Below are positions 1 through 6,132 of a stretch of DNA of 9,772 bases, one piece after another. The DNA lies in NCBI GenBank assembly GCA_005889395.1, contig VBFX01000133.1, positions 1 through 9,772 of the forward strand, in the 5' to 3' direction. The DNA comes from Chloroflexota bacterium (lineage in GTDB: Bacteria; Chloroflexota; Dormibacteria; CF-121). The translations under genes were made by a program, and so were the position numbers. Below the pieces are notes generated by a model. The model searched no databases, was not told the DNA's origin, and was given only the letters and a program-made list of their open reading frames with translations. How positions within the stretch are numbered: position 1 is the stretch's first letter; the number at the start of each line of letters is the position of its first letter.

Positions 1-671
1 CAGTAGCGATCCAGGATTTCGCTCTTTCGCTTGATGTCGGCCAGTGGGCCGAACCAGTGCGACATATCCGCGTAGCGCGCGACGAGGCGCAGGGTGCGTT
101 TCTCGCCGCCGCCGCCAACCAGGATTTTCGGTCCACCCGCTTGTACTGGCCTGGGGTTGTTGAGCGCGCGGTCGATCCGGTAATGCGTGCCGCTGAAGGA
201 GGGCCGCTCCTGCGTGAACATCAGCTTGATGATGTTCAGCGCCTCGTCCAGCCGGTCCATGCGCTCGCGGATCGGCGGAAATGGGGAGCCGTACCCGACG
301 TGCTCCGACTCATTCCAAGCGGCGCCGATGCCACAGATCATGCGCCCCTTTGAGATGACGTCGAGCGTGGTGATCATCTTCGCGACGAGTGCCGGGTTGC
401 GGTAGGTCACGCCGGTCACCAGGGTGGCCAGGCACACTCGGCTGGTTTCGCGCGCGAGCGCCCCCAGGGTGGTGTAGCCCTCAAGCATGGTCTCCTCTTC
501 GGCGCCGATGCCGGTGATCTGATAGAAGTGGTCCATCACCGTGACCAGCTCGAAGCCGGCGGATTCCGCCGAGCGCGCGAGCTCAGCCGCGTGTTCGAAG
601 ATCCGGTCCGGGGGCACACCCGGATACGTGAAGCTCGGCATGTGGTAACCAAAGAACGGCATACCGTTCAT
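1..671 (-). CDS. LLM-class flavin/F420-dependent oxidoreductase, C-terminus cut by window edge
   Basis: Luciferase-like monooxygenase family enzyme, a TIM-barrel oxidoreductase using reduced FMN or F420. I translated the minus strand from the ATG at 671; it stays open for 223 residues to base 1, so the roughly 60-80 C-terminal residues of a normal 280-300 aa protein lie outside the window. Visible family features are the N-terminal FFGYHMPSFTYPG strand, VTVMDHFYQI near residue 45, the LATLVTGVTYRNPALVAKM segment, GRMICGIGAAWNESEH near residue 110, PPIRERMDRLDEAL, and the glycine-rich ILVGGGGEKRTLRLVARYAD that normally contacts cofactor phosphate. An in-frame TAA lies upstream of 671; an ATG at 662 is an alternative start. 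No strong Shine-Dalgarno sequence is seen. It follows the SnoaL-like gene by about 50 bases and is probably the last or next gene of the minus-strand operon. The substrate is unknown, and F420 versus FMN cannot be decided by eye. Confidence 0.9.
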   Translation of the reverse strand, partial: MNGMPFFGYHMPSFTYPGVPPDRIFEHAAELARSAESAGFELVTVMDHFYQITGIGAEEETMLEGYTTLGALARETSRVCLATLVTGVTYRNPALVAKMITTLDVISKGRMICGIGAAWNESEHVGYGSPFPPIRERMDRLDEALNIIKLMFTQERPSFSGTHYRIDRALNNPRPVQAGGPKILVGGGGEKRTLRLVARYADMSHWFGPLADIKRKSEILDRY

Positions 672-721
672 GATGCCAGCCGGAGGCTGCCCAACGGCAA
701 TTCCGTATTAGGCCGGTGATC

Positions 722-1117
722 TCACCGCGGAGCCGCGTATGACACGATCCGCTCGACCTTGATCTTTCCGTTGTCGTCTAGTAGCCAGGTCTGAGCCGAA
801 GGAAACACCTTCGACCCAATCGGTCCGCCTTCGGTGCTGACTTCATACATGATCAGCGCGTTCCGCTCGTCGCCCATGGCGGCGATGATGCGCAGGCTGC
901 CGGGTACCACCTGTTTGGCGAATTGCGTCAGGCCCCTCGGGGCATCCATGTACTCGTGGATGCCCACCAGATTGCCTGCGGGGCTAAAGAACTGGACGTC
1001 CTTGGCTAAATTGCCTCGCGCTGTGTCAAAGTCGTGATTGGTCCACGCCTCCAGGTGGGCGCGCGCGAGTGCAACCGCTCGCGATTCCGTTTTAGTTCCA
1101 GCTTTGCTTTCCGACAT
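722..1117 (-). CDS. SnoaL-like / NTF2-fold small protein
   Basis: A 131-residue protein with the typical SnoaL/NTF2 layout. It has an N-terminal helix (VALARAHLEAWTNHDFDTA, residues 15-33), the NLAKDVQFFSP strand, a GLTQFAKQV helix, then beta strands ending in KVERIVSYAAP. Members of this fold include polyketide cyclases, isomerases, dehydratases and many ligand-binding proteins of unknown role. The catalytic set cannot be assigned here. The ATG at 1117 is preceded by an AAAAGG-like ribosome site, and the upstream peroxidase gene stops only 8 bases before it, so co-transcription is very likely. It may bind or convert a small molecule handled by the neighbouring peroxidase or LLM enzyme, but that is inference. 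Confidence 0.82.
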   Translation of the reverse strand: MSESKAGTKTESRAVALARAHLEAWTNHDFDTARGNLAKDVQFFSPAGNLVGIHEYMDAPRGLTQFAKQVVPGSLRIIAAMGDERNALIMYEVSTEGGPIGSKVFPSAQTWLLDDNGKIKVERIVSYAAPR

Positions 1118-1125
1118 GTTGCCTT

Positions 1126-2400
1126 TTAGCGGGCCGGGATGAGGAGGTCACGGATCTTGAAGTCGCCCGGGTGATGGGAGGGGAGCGTCGGCCGCCACGA
1201 CGGATCGTTGGCCAGATACGACTCGGGGTCACGGCGAATGATGCCGACGATGACTTCGGCGACGATCCGCCCGCCGACATCGCCCAGGCGGTCGCCACCG
1301 CCGCGAACCGCAGCTTCGCGGAGGATGTACAGCCACAGCGGTGTCTCATCCCGCCAGTCGCCGAGGGCGAGTTCCTGCGGCGTCAACGCTTGTGCGCCGA
1401 CGGCGCGTGCGACCGCCTCGCCGGATGGCAGCGCGGTGCCCATTCCGCGCTGAAGATCTCGCGAGGCAAGTGATTGGTAGGCGCTGACGTCGATGGTACC
1501 GGTGATCGATTCCGGAAGCCGGATCAATGATGCGGGCAGCAGTCCGTCGATCGGCTTCGCACGTTGTGCGCGGGGGTGGCCCGGGACGTCAAAGAGAAGG
1601 GCCCAGTCGATGACGTGTTCCGGGGTGAGTGGCCGGAAGCCCGCCAGGTCGGGAAAGACGGGAAACCGTCGGCCGCCTCGTCGGAGTTGATAGTCGCCTT
1701 TGATCTGTGAGTGGCCATAGCGGAAGGCGGCGTCGGCAAACTCGACGGGGATGAAGGGTTCGCCCGTCGTGCGATAAAAGCGCGCATCAACGCGCGTGAC
1801 GGTCGTCGCCATCGCGGTGCCGACGAGGTTTGGCAGAAAGTCATTGACGATGACCCATTGAAAGTGCCAGGTGAGCGCCCGGCGAGCATCATCGAACAGC
1901 TCGGACTCGGGCACGCCGTCCGCCCGCAGGCGATCGACCAGGCGGTTGTGCGCGTGGATGAAGGCAACCTGGAGATCGGCCCCGAGGAGCAACCTGGCCG
2001 GATCCGCTTGATCGTAGAGGTAGGGCGAGCCGACCGGGCCGCCGCCGTACAGCGCCTCGAGATTCGCGCGAGGCGAGCGAATGTTGCGCAATGCCTCGAT
2101 GTTGCCGTGCACGCGTAGCGGAGACCGGTCGGCGGTGAGGTCGTGGGCCAGGTACTGGCCGAAAAAGGGCTGGCCTGCCTCGACGTGGCTGTCCTCGTCA
2201 CACGCCCCGCCGTCACAAATGCTGCCTTCTACCCCGAGGGCCAGCAGGCGGTCGTCGTCGAAGGTTGCCGCCGGCAGGTCGGGGAACATGCGCCCATAGC
2301 GCCCTCCCGCGGTGAGCGGGGCATCGACGCTGCGGCCGGGCGCGAGGCAGAGATCGCGTGCCGGGTGCGACGTTCGATGTCGAATCGCCGTCCGCGCCAC
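1126..2400 (-). CDS. Haem peroxidase of the animal (peroxidase-cyclooxygenase) superfamily
   Basis: About 424 residues from a GTG start at 2400. The frame is open further upstream to 2625, but that part is the shadow of the preceding membrane-protein gene, which stops at 2403. The chosen start lies two bases after that stop and gives the N-terminus expected for the bacterial family (RHRTSHPARDL, then GRYGRMFPDL). The distal haem side is FFGQYLAHDLT (Gln82, His86), the central helix is DLQVAFIHAHNRLVDRL (142-158), and the proximal histidine is His230 in AFRYGHSQI. Family members reduce peroxides while oxidising halides or organic substrates. Unusually, the Asp and Glu that form ester bonds to haem in mammalian enzymes are absent (Ala85 stands at the Asp site), and the usual R-x-x-E signature before the central helix is not evident; Arg136 is a candidate. 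I see no obvious signal peptide, so it may be cytoplasmic. It is translationally coupled to the membrane protein upstream. Confidence 0.9.
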   Translation of the reverse strand: MARTAIRHRTSHPARDLCLAPGRSVDAPLTAGGRYGRMFPDLPAATFDDDRLLALGVEGSICDGGACDEDSHVEAGQPFFGQYLAHDLTADRSPLRVHGNIEALRNIRSPRANLEALYGGGPVGSPYLYDQADPARLLLGADLQVAFIHAHNRLVDRLRADGVPESELFDDARRALTWHFQWVIVNDFLPNLVGTAMATTVTRVDARFYRTTGEPFIPVEFADAAFRYGHSQIKGDYQLRRGGRRFPVFPDLAGFRPLTPEHVIDWALLFDVPGHPRAQRAKPIDGLLPASLIRLPESITGTIDVSAYQSLASRDLQRGMGTALPSGEAVARAVGAQALTPQELALGDWRDETPLWLYILREAAVRGGGDRLGDVGGRIVAEVIVGIIRRDPESYLANDPSWRPTLPSHHPGDFKIRDLLIPAR

Positions 2401-2402
2401 GC

Positions 2403-3623
2403 TCAAGGCATAGCAGCTGGCGGAACGAATCTCAAATGCCGATCTCCGGTTAGCGAGTCCGGCGTCGTGCGCAACCGAAGGCTGAAGGCCACGATACCGA
2501 CGAGGATGGCAGCGCCCTGGAATGGGGTGAAGAGCTTTTCGGCCCACTGAGCCTGGCTGATGAGCGATACCACGAAGCCGGCCAGCGCGATATTGAGCAC
2601 CCAGAAGATCACGTTCTCGGCCCATGGCCAGATCTGCGGACGATCCGCGACAAAGTCGTGCATCAGCCCGAATGCCATGTTCGTCATGACGCCGAGAAAG
2701 ATCGCATGATCGGCGGCCGTCAGGATCCCCGTATTGATCCGGCTGAAGTCGCCCTTGGCTCCGATGAAGAGGACGAGAAACCAGATGGTCAGGACGATGT
2801 TCACGACGGCCCAGGGCGCGGCGATCGCGTACAGGCGAGAACCTCCGGCCTCGGTCCAGCGCGCCCTGATGATGATCGGACCAAGCCGAGCCAGGAAGAT
2901 CCCCAGCGCGACCAGGTCGAGCGGGATGAAGCTGCCGAGGAGCGGCTGGATGTTCAACAGAACCCCGACCGCCAGGAGTAGCCCACCGATAAACAGGAGG
3001 AGGACTTGAATCCGGCCCGCCCAGCCGTAGTCATCAGTCCCGCGCAAGCGCCATTCGATGGCGGAAAGGGCGAACAACACCAGGTAGCCGCCAACCTGCG
3101 CACTTGCATGGCCGCCAATCGCGCCGTTCGGCAAGAACGTGTTATTGGCAGCCAGTTCGATCTGCACCAGGACGCCAAGGGTCGAGCCAACGATCAGCGT
3201 GACGAAGGCCAGCAAAACCCCAAGCCGTGGGACGCTCAAGCCGGCATTGCGGCCGCGCCACAGAAATATGGCGACGCCGAGAATCAGCAGCAGAACCGGA
3301 ACTCCGAAAATGGCACGCGCGAGCAGGTTGCCGCTCAAGAAGGCCGCGATATAGAGCGGAACGGCCACCGCCATGCTGATCGCGACCCGGCGGGCGTGGC
3401 TACGTAGCCGGTCTCCCCCTTCCGAGTAGAGCCACAGGGCGGCGCCGGTGGCGACGAGAGTGATCCAGCCCAGCGTCCCGGCGTGGACATGGGTCAGGAT
3501 GACCGCGCGCGAAAGCTGGATGAAGTGAAACCCGTTGAAGATGCCGATCGCGACCGTGACGGTGAAAATCGCCAGGGCCACCCGAAACAGGAGCCGGGTT
3601 TCTCGCGAGAACGTCTGGTCCAT
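2403..3623 (-). CDS. Polytopic (about 12 TM) membrane protein, haem-copper oxidase subunit I / NnrS-like
   Basis: About 406 residues from the ATG at 3623, which has an AAGAAGAG ribosome site three bases upstream. A TTG at 3638 in the same frame is a weaker alternative. By eye there are about twelve hydrophobic helices, roughly at 13-32, 40-66, 82-100, 105-122, 133-158, 168-190, 203-222, 232-250, 267-288, 301-322, 336-356 and 368-386. Conserved-looking histidines fall within or next to membrane segments: LTHVHAGTLGW (His45, His47) in helix 2, GGHASAQVGGYL (His172) in helix 6, and ADHAIFLGVMTN (His306) plus His322 around helix 10. This pattern resembles haem-copper oxidase subunit I and the NnrS family, where helix-2 and helix-10 histidines bind haem. 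The double histidine of helix 7 is missing, so a real oxidase is unlikely. A haem- or metal-binding membrane protein is my inference; its exact role is unknown. It is the second gene of the minus-strand operon. Confidence 0.8.
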   Translation of the reverse strand: MDQTFSRETRLLFRVALAIFTVTVAIGIFNGFHFIQLSRAVILTHVHAGTLGWITLVATGAALWLYSEGGDRLRSHARRVAISMAVAVPLYIAAFLSGNLLARAIFGVPVLLLILGVAIFLWRGRNAGLSVPRLGVLLAFVTLIVGSTLGVLVQIELAANNTFLPNGAIGGHASAQVGGYLVLFALSAIEWRLRGTDDYGWAGRIQVLLLFIGGLLLAVGVLLNIQPLLGSFIPLDLVALGIFLARLGPIIIRARWTEAGGSRLYAIAAPWAVVNIVLTIWFLVLFIGAKGDFSRINTGILTAADHAIFLGVMTNMAFGLMHDFVADRPQIWPWAENVIFWVLNIALAGFVVSLISQAQWAEKLFTPFQGAAILVGIVAFSLRLRTTPDSLTGDRHLRFVPPAAMP

Positions 3624-3641
3624 GGGCTCTTCTTTCAAGGA

Positions 3642-3647
3642 ATGCTA
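3642..3647 (-). promoter_or_regulatory. Possible internal -10 box (TAGCAT)
   Basis: In the 37-base gap between the SGNH hydrolase gene and the membrane-protein gene, the minus strand carries TAGCAT, matching TANNNT, 18 bases before the ATG at 3623. A start site about seven bases downstream would leave a very short leader that still holds the AAGAAGAG ribosome site. No convincing -35 box is visible, so an internal promoter is only a possibility. Confidence 0.22.
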
Positions 3648-3660
3648 ACCCTTGCCTCAC

Positions 3661-4470
3661 TTATTCGGATGGCGCCGGCCACTTCGCCGGATCCGCGAGG
3701 ACCGTGTCGGTCGCGACCTCCTGGATCATCGTGGCGGCTTCAGGCGAAAGACTCGCGTGATACCCGAGCCCCTTCGGGCTCTCTCGGAAGATGGTCGCGT
3801 AAAAGACACAGGCGGCGAGATAAGTCCCGGCTTCAGTTGGATGGCTGCCGTCTGGTTGCCAGAGCGTCCCGCCCGCTCCGCGGGCGACGAGCGTAGCCCA
3901 GGCGTCACCGACCGGCGCAGTGGCCACCCGTTGATCGGCGGCGATCGCCAGGTATCCGTCGTCGATCGCCGACTGCATGCTCGCGTAGGTGGGCATGCCT
4001 GTCTGTGGCCAGCCGTCGCGCCGTCCCCAGGTGAGATAGAAGAGCGGCCGGGCGCCCTGGTTGCGGATCGCGCTGATGAGCCGGCGAGCCGCCGGGTACA
4101 TCTGCGTCTGGCGGAACTCTTCGATCGCCGGAATCTGGCTCTGCTCCTGCAGCACGACGATGTCCCAGCGGCCGGCGGTGAGCGCGGTCGCGGTGGCCGG
4201 TGCGTCCGCATGGTTGGCAAGCGTCCAGCCGTCCACGGCCGCGCTTTTCGTCTCGACGCGATGTCCGCCGGATCGGGCGAGGCTGGCGAAGACACCGGGT
4301 AGGTCATTGACGGTGGTGTAGCTGTTGCCAATGAAGAGAACGCGGGTGCAGGCCGGGACGCGTTCCTCACTCGGGCAACCGGTGTTCATCGTGACGATCA
4401 GGAGGCCAAGCGTAACGACGGCGCCCACGCCGGCCACGATCACCATCGACCTGGTTCGCCGCGAGGCCAC
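3661..4470 (-). CDS. Membrane-anchored SGNH/GDSL-family hydrolase (DUF4886-like)
   Basis: A 269-residue esterase-fold protein. A basic start (SRRTR) followed by a hydrophobic stretch at about 9-28 acts as a signal anchor or signal peptide. Cys32 in MNTGC gives a poor lipobox, so lipoprotein processing is uncertain. The mature part begins with block I VLFIGNSYTT, with the nucleophile Ser50 in GNS rather than GDS form. It continues with VVLQEQSQIP (residues 105-114) and LFYLTWGRRDGWP (143-155), and ends with block V QPDGSHPTEAGTYLAA carrying Asp207 and His210. These are the SGNH catalytic blocks in the right order and spacing, and LQEQS plus TWGR match the DUF4886-type branch. It probably removes acyl or acetyl groups outside the membrane; the substrate is unknown. 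The GTG at 4470 is chosen because it keeps the basic n-region; an ATG at 4446 is the alternative. It is the first gene of the minus-strand run and diverges from the methyltransferase gene. Confidence 0.85.
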   Translation of the reverse strand: MASRRTRSMVIVAGVGAVVTLGLLIVTMNTGCPSEERVPACTRVLFIGNSYTTVNDLPGVFASLARSGGHRVETKSAAVDGWTLANHADAPATATALTAGRWDIVVLQEQSQIPAIEEFRQTQMYPAARRLISAIRNQGARPLFYLTWGRRDGWPQTGMPTYASMQSAIDDGYLAIAADQRVATAPVGDAWATLVARGAGGTLWQPDGSHPTEAGTYLAACVFYATIFRESPKGLGYHASLSPEAATMIQEVATDTVLADPAKWPAPSE

Positions 4471-4504
4471 GCGGCCATCATGCGCCGACGAGGTGCCGAG
4501 CCTG

Positions 4505-4510
4505 TAGTCT
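4505..4510 (+). promoter_or_regulatory. Possible -10 box (TAGTCT) in divergent spacer
   Basis: The 53-base spacer 4471-4523 separates two divergent genes and must hold promoters for one or both. On the plus strand TAGTCT fits TANNNT and ends 13 bases before the ATG at 4524, which leaves almost no room for a leader. No clear -35 box or Shine-Dalgarno sequence precedes the ATG. On the minus strand I cannot pick a convincing promoter. Confidence 0.25.
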
Positions 4511-4523
4511 TAACCGCCTTGTC

Positions 4524-5444
4524 ATGAGCCACGAACAACGATTCGTCGACCGGCTGAATGCGGGCGAGATTCTGGTCGCGGATGGCGCCACCGCCACCAA
4601 CTATCAGCAGATGGGGATGGCGATCGGGATCGCTCCCGAAGAGTGGGTGTTCGACGAGCCCGACAAAGTCCGCGGCCTCCACGCCGCCTTCATCGACGCC
4701 GGTGCGGACATCATCCTCACCGATACCTTCGGGGGGACCTCGCTACGACTGCGCGAATCGCGCTATGCCGGGCGCGTGACCGAGTTGAATCGCCGAGCCG
4801 CCGAGCTGGCGCGCACGGCGTCGGCGGTGCGGGACGGCGTGCTGGTGGCCGGCTCGATGGGACCCACCGGGATACTGATGGAACCGCTCGGTGCGCTGAC
4901 GGCCACCGCCGCCGCCGATGCCTACCGGGAGCAGGCCGCCGCGCTCGAGGAGGGCGGCGTCGACCTGCTCTTACTGGAAACGTTCTTCGCACTCGATGAA
5001 GCGCTGGCCGCCATCGAGGGGATTCGACGCGCCAGCGCGCTGCCGCTGGCCGTCACCTTCAGTTTCGACCAGGGCACCCGCACCATGATGGGATTGAGCC
5101 CGACCAGGATGGTCGAGGCGATCGCTCCGCTTGGCGTGGCGGCCATCGGCGCCAACTGTGGCCGGTCGCTCGCCGACATGGAACGCGTCGTCGCGGAGCT
5201 GGCGGCCGTCAACGCCGGCATCCCTTTATGGATCAAGCCTAATGCCGGCCTGCCGCGCATGGTTGGTGACGTGGCGCACTATGAGACAGGACCGGCCGAG
5301 ATGGCCGATTATGCGATGCGCTTCATCCAGGCCGGCGCCCGCGTCATCGGCGGCTGCTGCGGCACTTCACCGGAGCACACTCGGTCGATGATCGCCGCGG
5401 CATCTGGAGCACGCCTCCGCGTCCGCGGGCAGGGCCGTCCCTAA
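4524..5444 (+). CDS. Homocysteine S-methyltransferase family protein (BHMT/MetH N-terminal type)
   Basis: A 306-residue TIM-barrel methyltransferase that moves a methyl group from a donor such as a betaine, S-methylmethionine or methyl-folate to a thiol such as homocysteine. The start shows VADGATATNYQQMG (residues 18-31), equivalent to the DGAMGT motif of the family. ILTDTFGG (64-71) and GSMGPTG (110-116) follow, then the zinc ligands Cys212 in IGANCG and Cys278/Cys279 in IGGCCGTSPEH. With all three cysteines present it should bind zinc and be active. The length matches the stand-alone enzymes of this family (about 300 residues), and no cobalamin domain follows. It is divergent from the SGNH gene and 75 bases before an independent CheB gene, so it looks monocistronic. 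The methyl donor cannot be told from sequence, and no other methionine gene is nearby. Confidence 0.92.
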   Translation: MSHEQRFVDRLNAGEILVADGATATNYQQMGMAIGIAPEEWVFDEPDKVRGLHAAFIDAGADIILTDTFGGTSLRLRESRYAGRVTELNRRAAELARTASAVRDGVLVAGSMGPTGILMEPLGALTATAAADAYREQAAALEEGGVDLLLLETFFALDEALAAIEGIRRASALPLAVTFSFDQGTRTMMGLSPTRMVEAIAPLGVAAIGANCGRSLADMERVVAELAAVNAGIPLWIKPNAGLPRMVGDVAHYETGPAEMADYAMRFIQAGARVIGGCCGTSPEHTRSMIAAASGARLRVRGQGRP

Positions 5445-5468
5445 CGCTGACGCAAAAGAACGGGCAAA

Positions 5469-5493
5469 CCGCAGTTGCGGGGATTGGGTCCCC
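5469..5493. repeat. Two adjacent short inverted repeats over a promoter
   Basis: Two perfect five-base inverted repeats touch each other here. CCGCA and TGCGG are separated by two bases (5469-5480), and GGGGA and TCCCC are separated by five bases (5479-5493). The second one encloses the proposed -35 box of the CheB gene. There is no T tract after either hairpin, so a classical terminator for the methyltransferase gene is not supported; an operator is equally possible. In GC-rich DNA repeats this short can arise by chance. Confidence 0.3.
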
Positions 5494-5513
5494 GGCCGAC
5501 CTGGCTCTAGAGT
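5484..5513 (+). promoter_or_regulatory. Promoter of the orphan CheB gene, probably leaderless
   Basis: TTGGGT (5484-5489), an 18-base spacer and TAGAGT (5508-5513) form a reasonable sigma-70-type promoter. Only six bases (GGAAAC) separate the -10 box from the GTG at 5520. Transcription would therefore begin at or very next to the start codon, which predicts a leaderless mRNA and agrees with the lack of a usable Shine-Dalgarno sequence. Confidence 0.5.
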
Positions 5514-5519
5514 GGAAAC

Positions 5520-6125
5520 GTGACCGAGCCACGCGACATCGTGGTCATCGGCGGATCCGCCGGGGCGATCGAATCATTGCGCGCGCTCGTTTCGCATCTT
5601 CCCGCCGATCTCGCCGCGGCGATCTTCGTCGCAATCCACATCAAGCGCGATGCGGACAGCCTTCTGCCGAAGATCCTCACCCGGTATGGGGCTCTTCGTG
5701 CGGCCGTGGCCGTCGACGGCGACCCGATTGTTTGCGGCCGCGTCTATGTCGCGCCACCCGATCTACACTTGCTGATCGAGCCCGGACGCGTCACTCTAAG
5801 CGCGGGGCCAACAGAGAACGGCCATCGCCCCGCGATCGATCCGCTGTTTTGCAGTGCCGCTCGCTCCTACGAGGATCGCGTCATCGGCGTGGTTCTCTCT
5901 GGCACGTTGGATGACGGAAGCGTGGGCTTGCGGGTGATACGCGACCACGGGGGCACCGCCATCGTTCAGGATCCCGACGATGCCCTCTTTCCGCAGATGC
6001 CGCGAAGCGCGATCGAGATCGGTCATCCGCAGCACGTGGCGCCTGCGGCGGATATCGCTGGACTGATCATCAGCCATGCCGGCAAATCTGAAACGATTGG
6101 GAGTGAGTCGGCAGCGGCCCGGTAG
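5520..6125 (+). CDS. cheB: Stand-alone CheB-type protein-glutamate methylesterase domain
   Basis: A 201-residue protein consisting of just the CheB methylesterase/amidase domain, without the N-terminal receiver of classical CheB. In chemotaxis the enzyme removes methyl esters from, or deamidates, receptor glutamine/glutamate side chains. The catalytic triad is complete: Ser13 in VIGGSAGAIESL, His40 in FVAIHIKRDAD, and Asp132 in VLSGTLDDGSVGL. The central VYVAPPDLHLLIEPG and NGHRPAIDPLF segments are also present, so the enzyme should be active. Without a receiver, phosphorylation from CheA cannot control it in the usual way. The GTG at 5520 lies right behind a -10 box. The gene converges on the CheR-PAS gene with only 7 bases between stop codons. 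A second CheB copy beside CheR is broken, so this one may be the working partner of that CheR; that link is inference. No chemoreceptor is in the window. Confidence 0.9.
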   Translation: MTEPRDIVVIGGSAGAIESLRALVSHLPADLAAAIFVAIHIKRDADSLLPKILTRYGALRAAVAVDGDPIVCGRVYVAPPDLHLLIEPGRVTLSAGPTENGHRPAIDPLFCSAARSYEDRVIGVVLSGTLDDGSVGLRVIRDHGGTAIVQDPDDALFPQMPRSAIEIGHPQHVAPAADIAGLIISHAGKSETIGSESAAAR

Positions 6126-6132
6126 CGAGCGG

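Noticed and set aside
57..405. Plus-strand open frames at the left edge
   Set aside because: Both overlap the LLM oxidoreductase read on the minus strand, which has clear family motifs.
2401..2625. N-terminal extension of the peroxidase to a 499-residue protein
   Set aside because: The added residues are the shadow of the membrane-protein gene and look nothing like a peroxidase; a GTG at 2400 follows that gene's stop directly.
3652..4302. 216-residue plus-strand open frame
   Set aside because: Antisense to the SGNH hydrolase, whose catalytic blocks are intact; no independent support.
5479..5493. Rho-independent terminator after the methyltransferase gene
   Set aside because: The hairpin is short and no T tract follows it; it also overlaps the likely promoter of the next gene.
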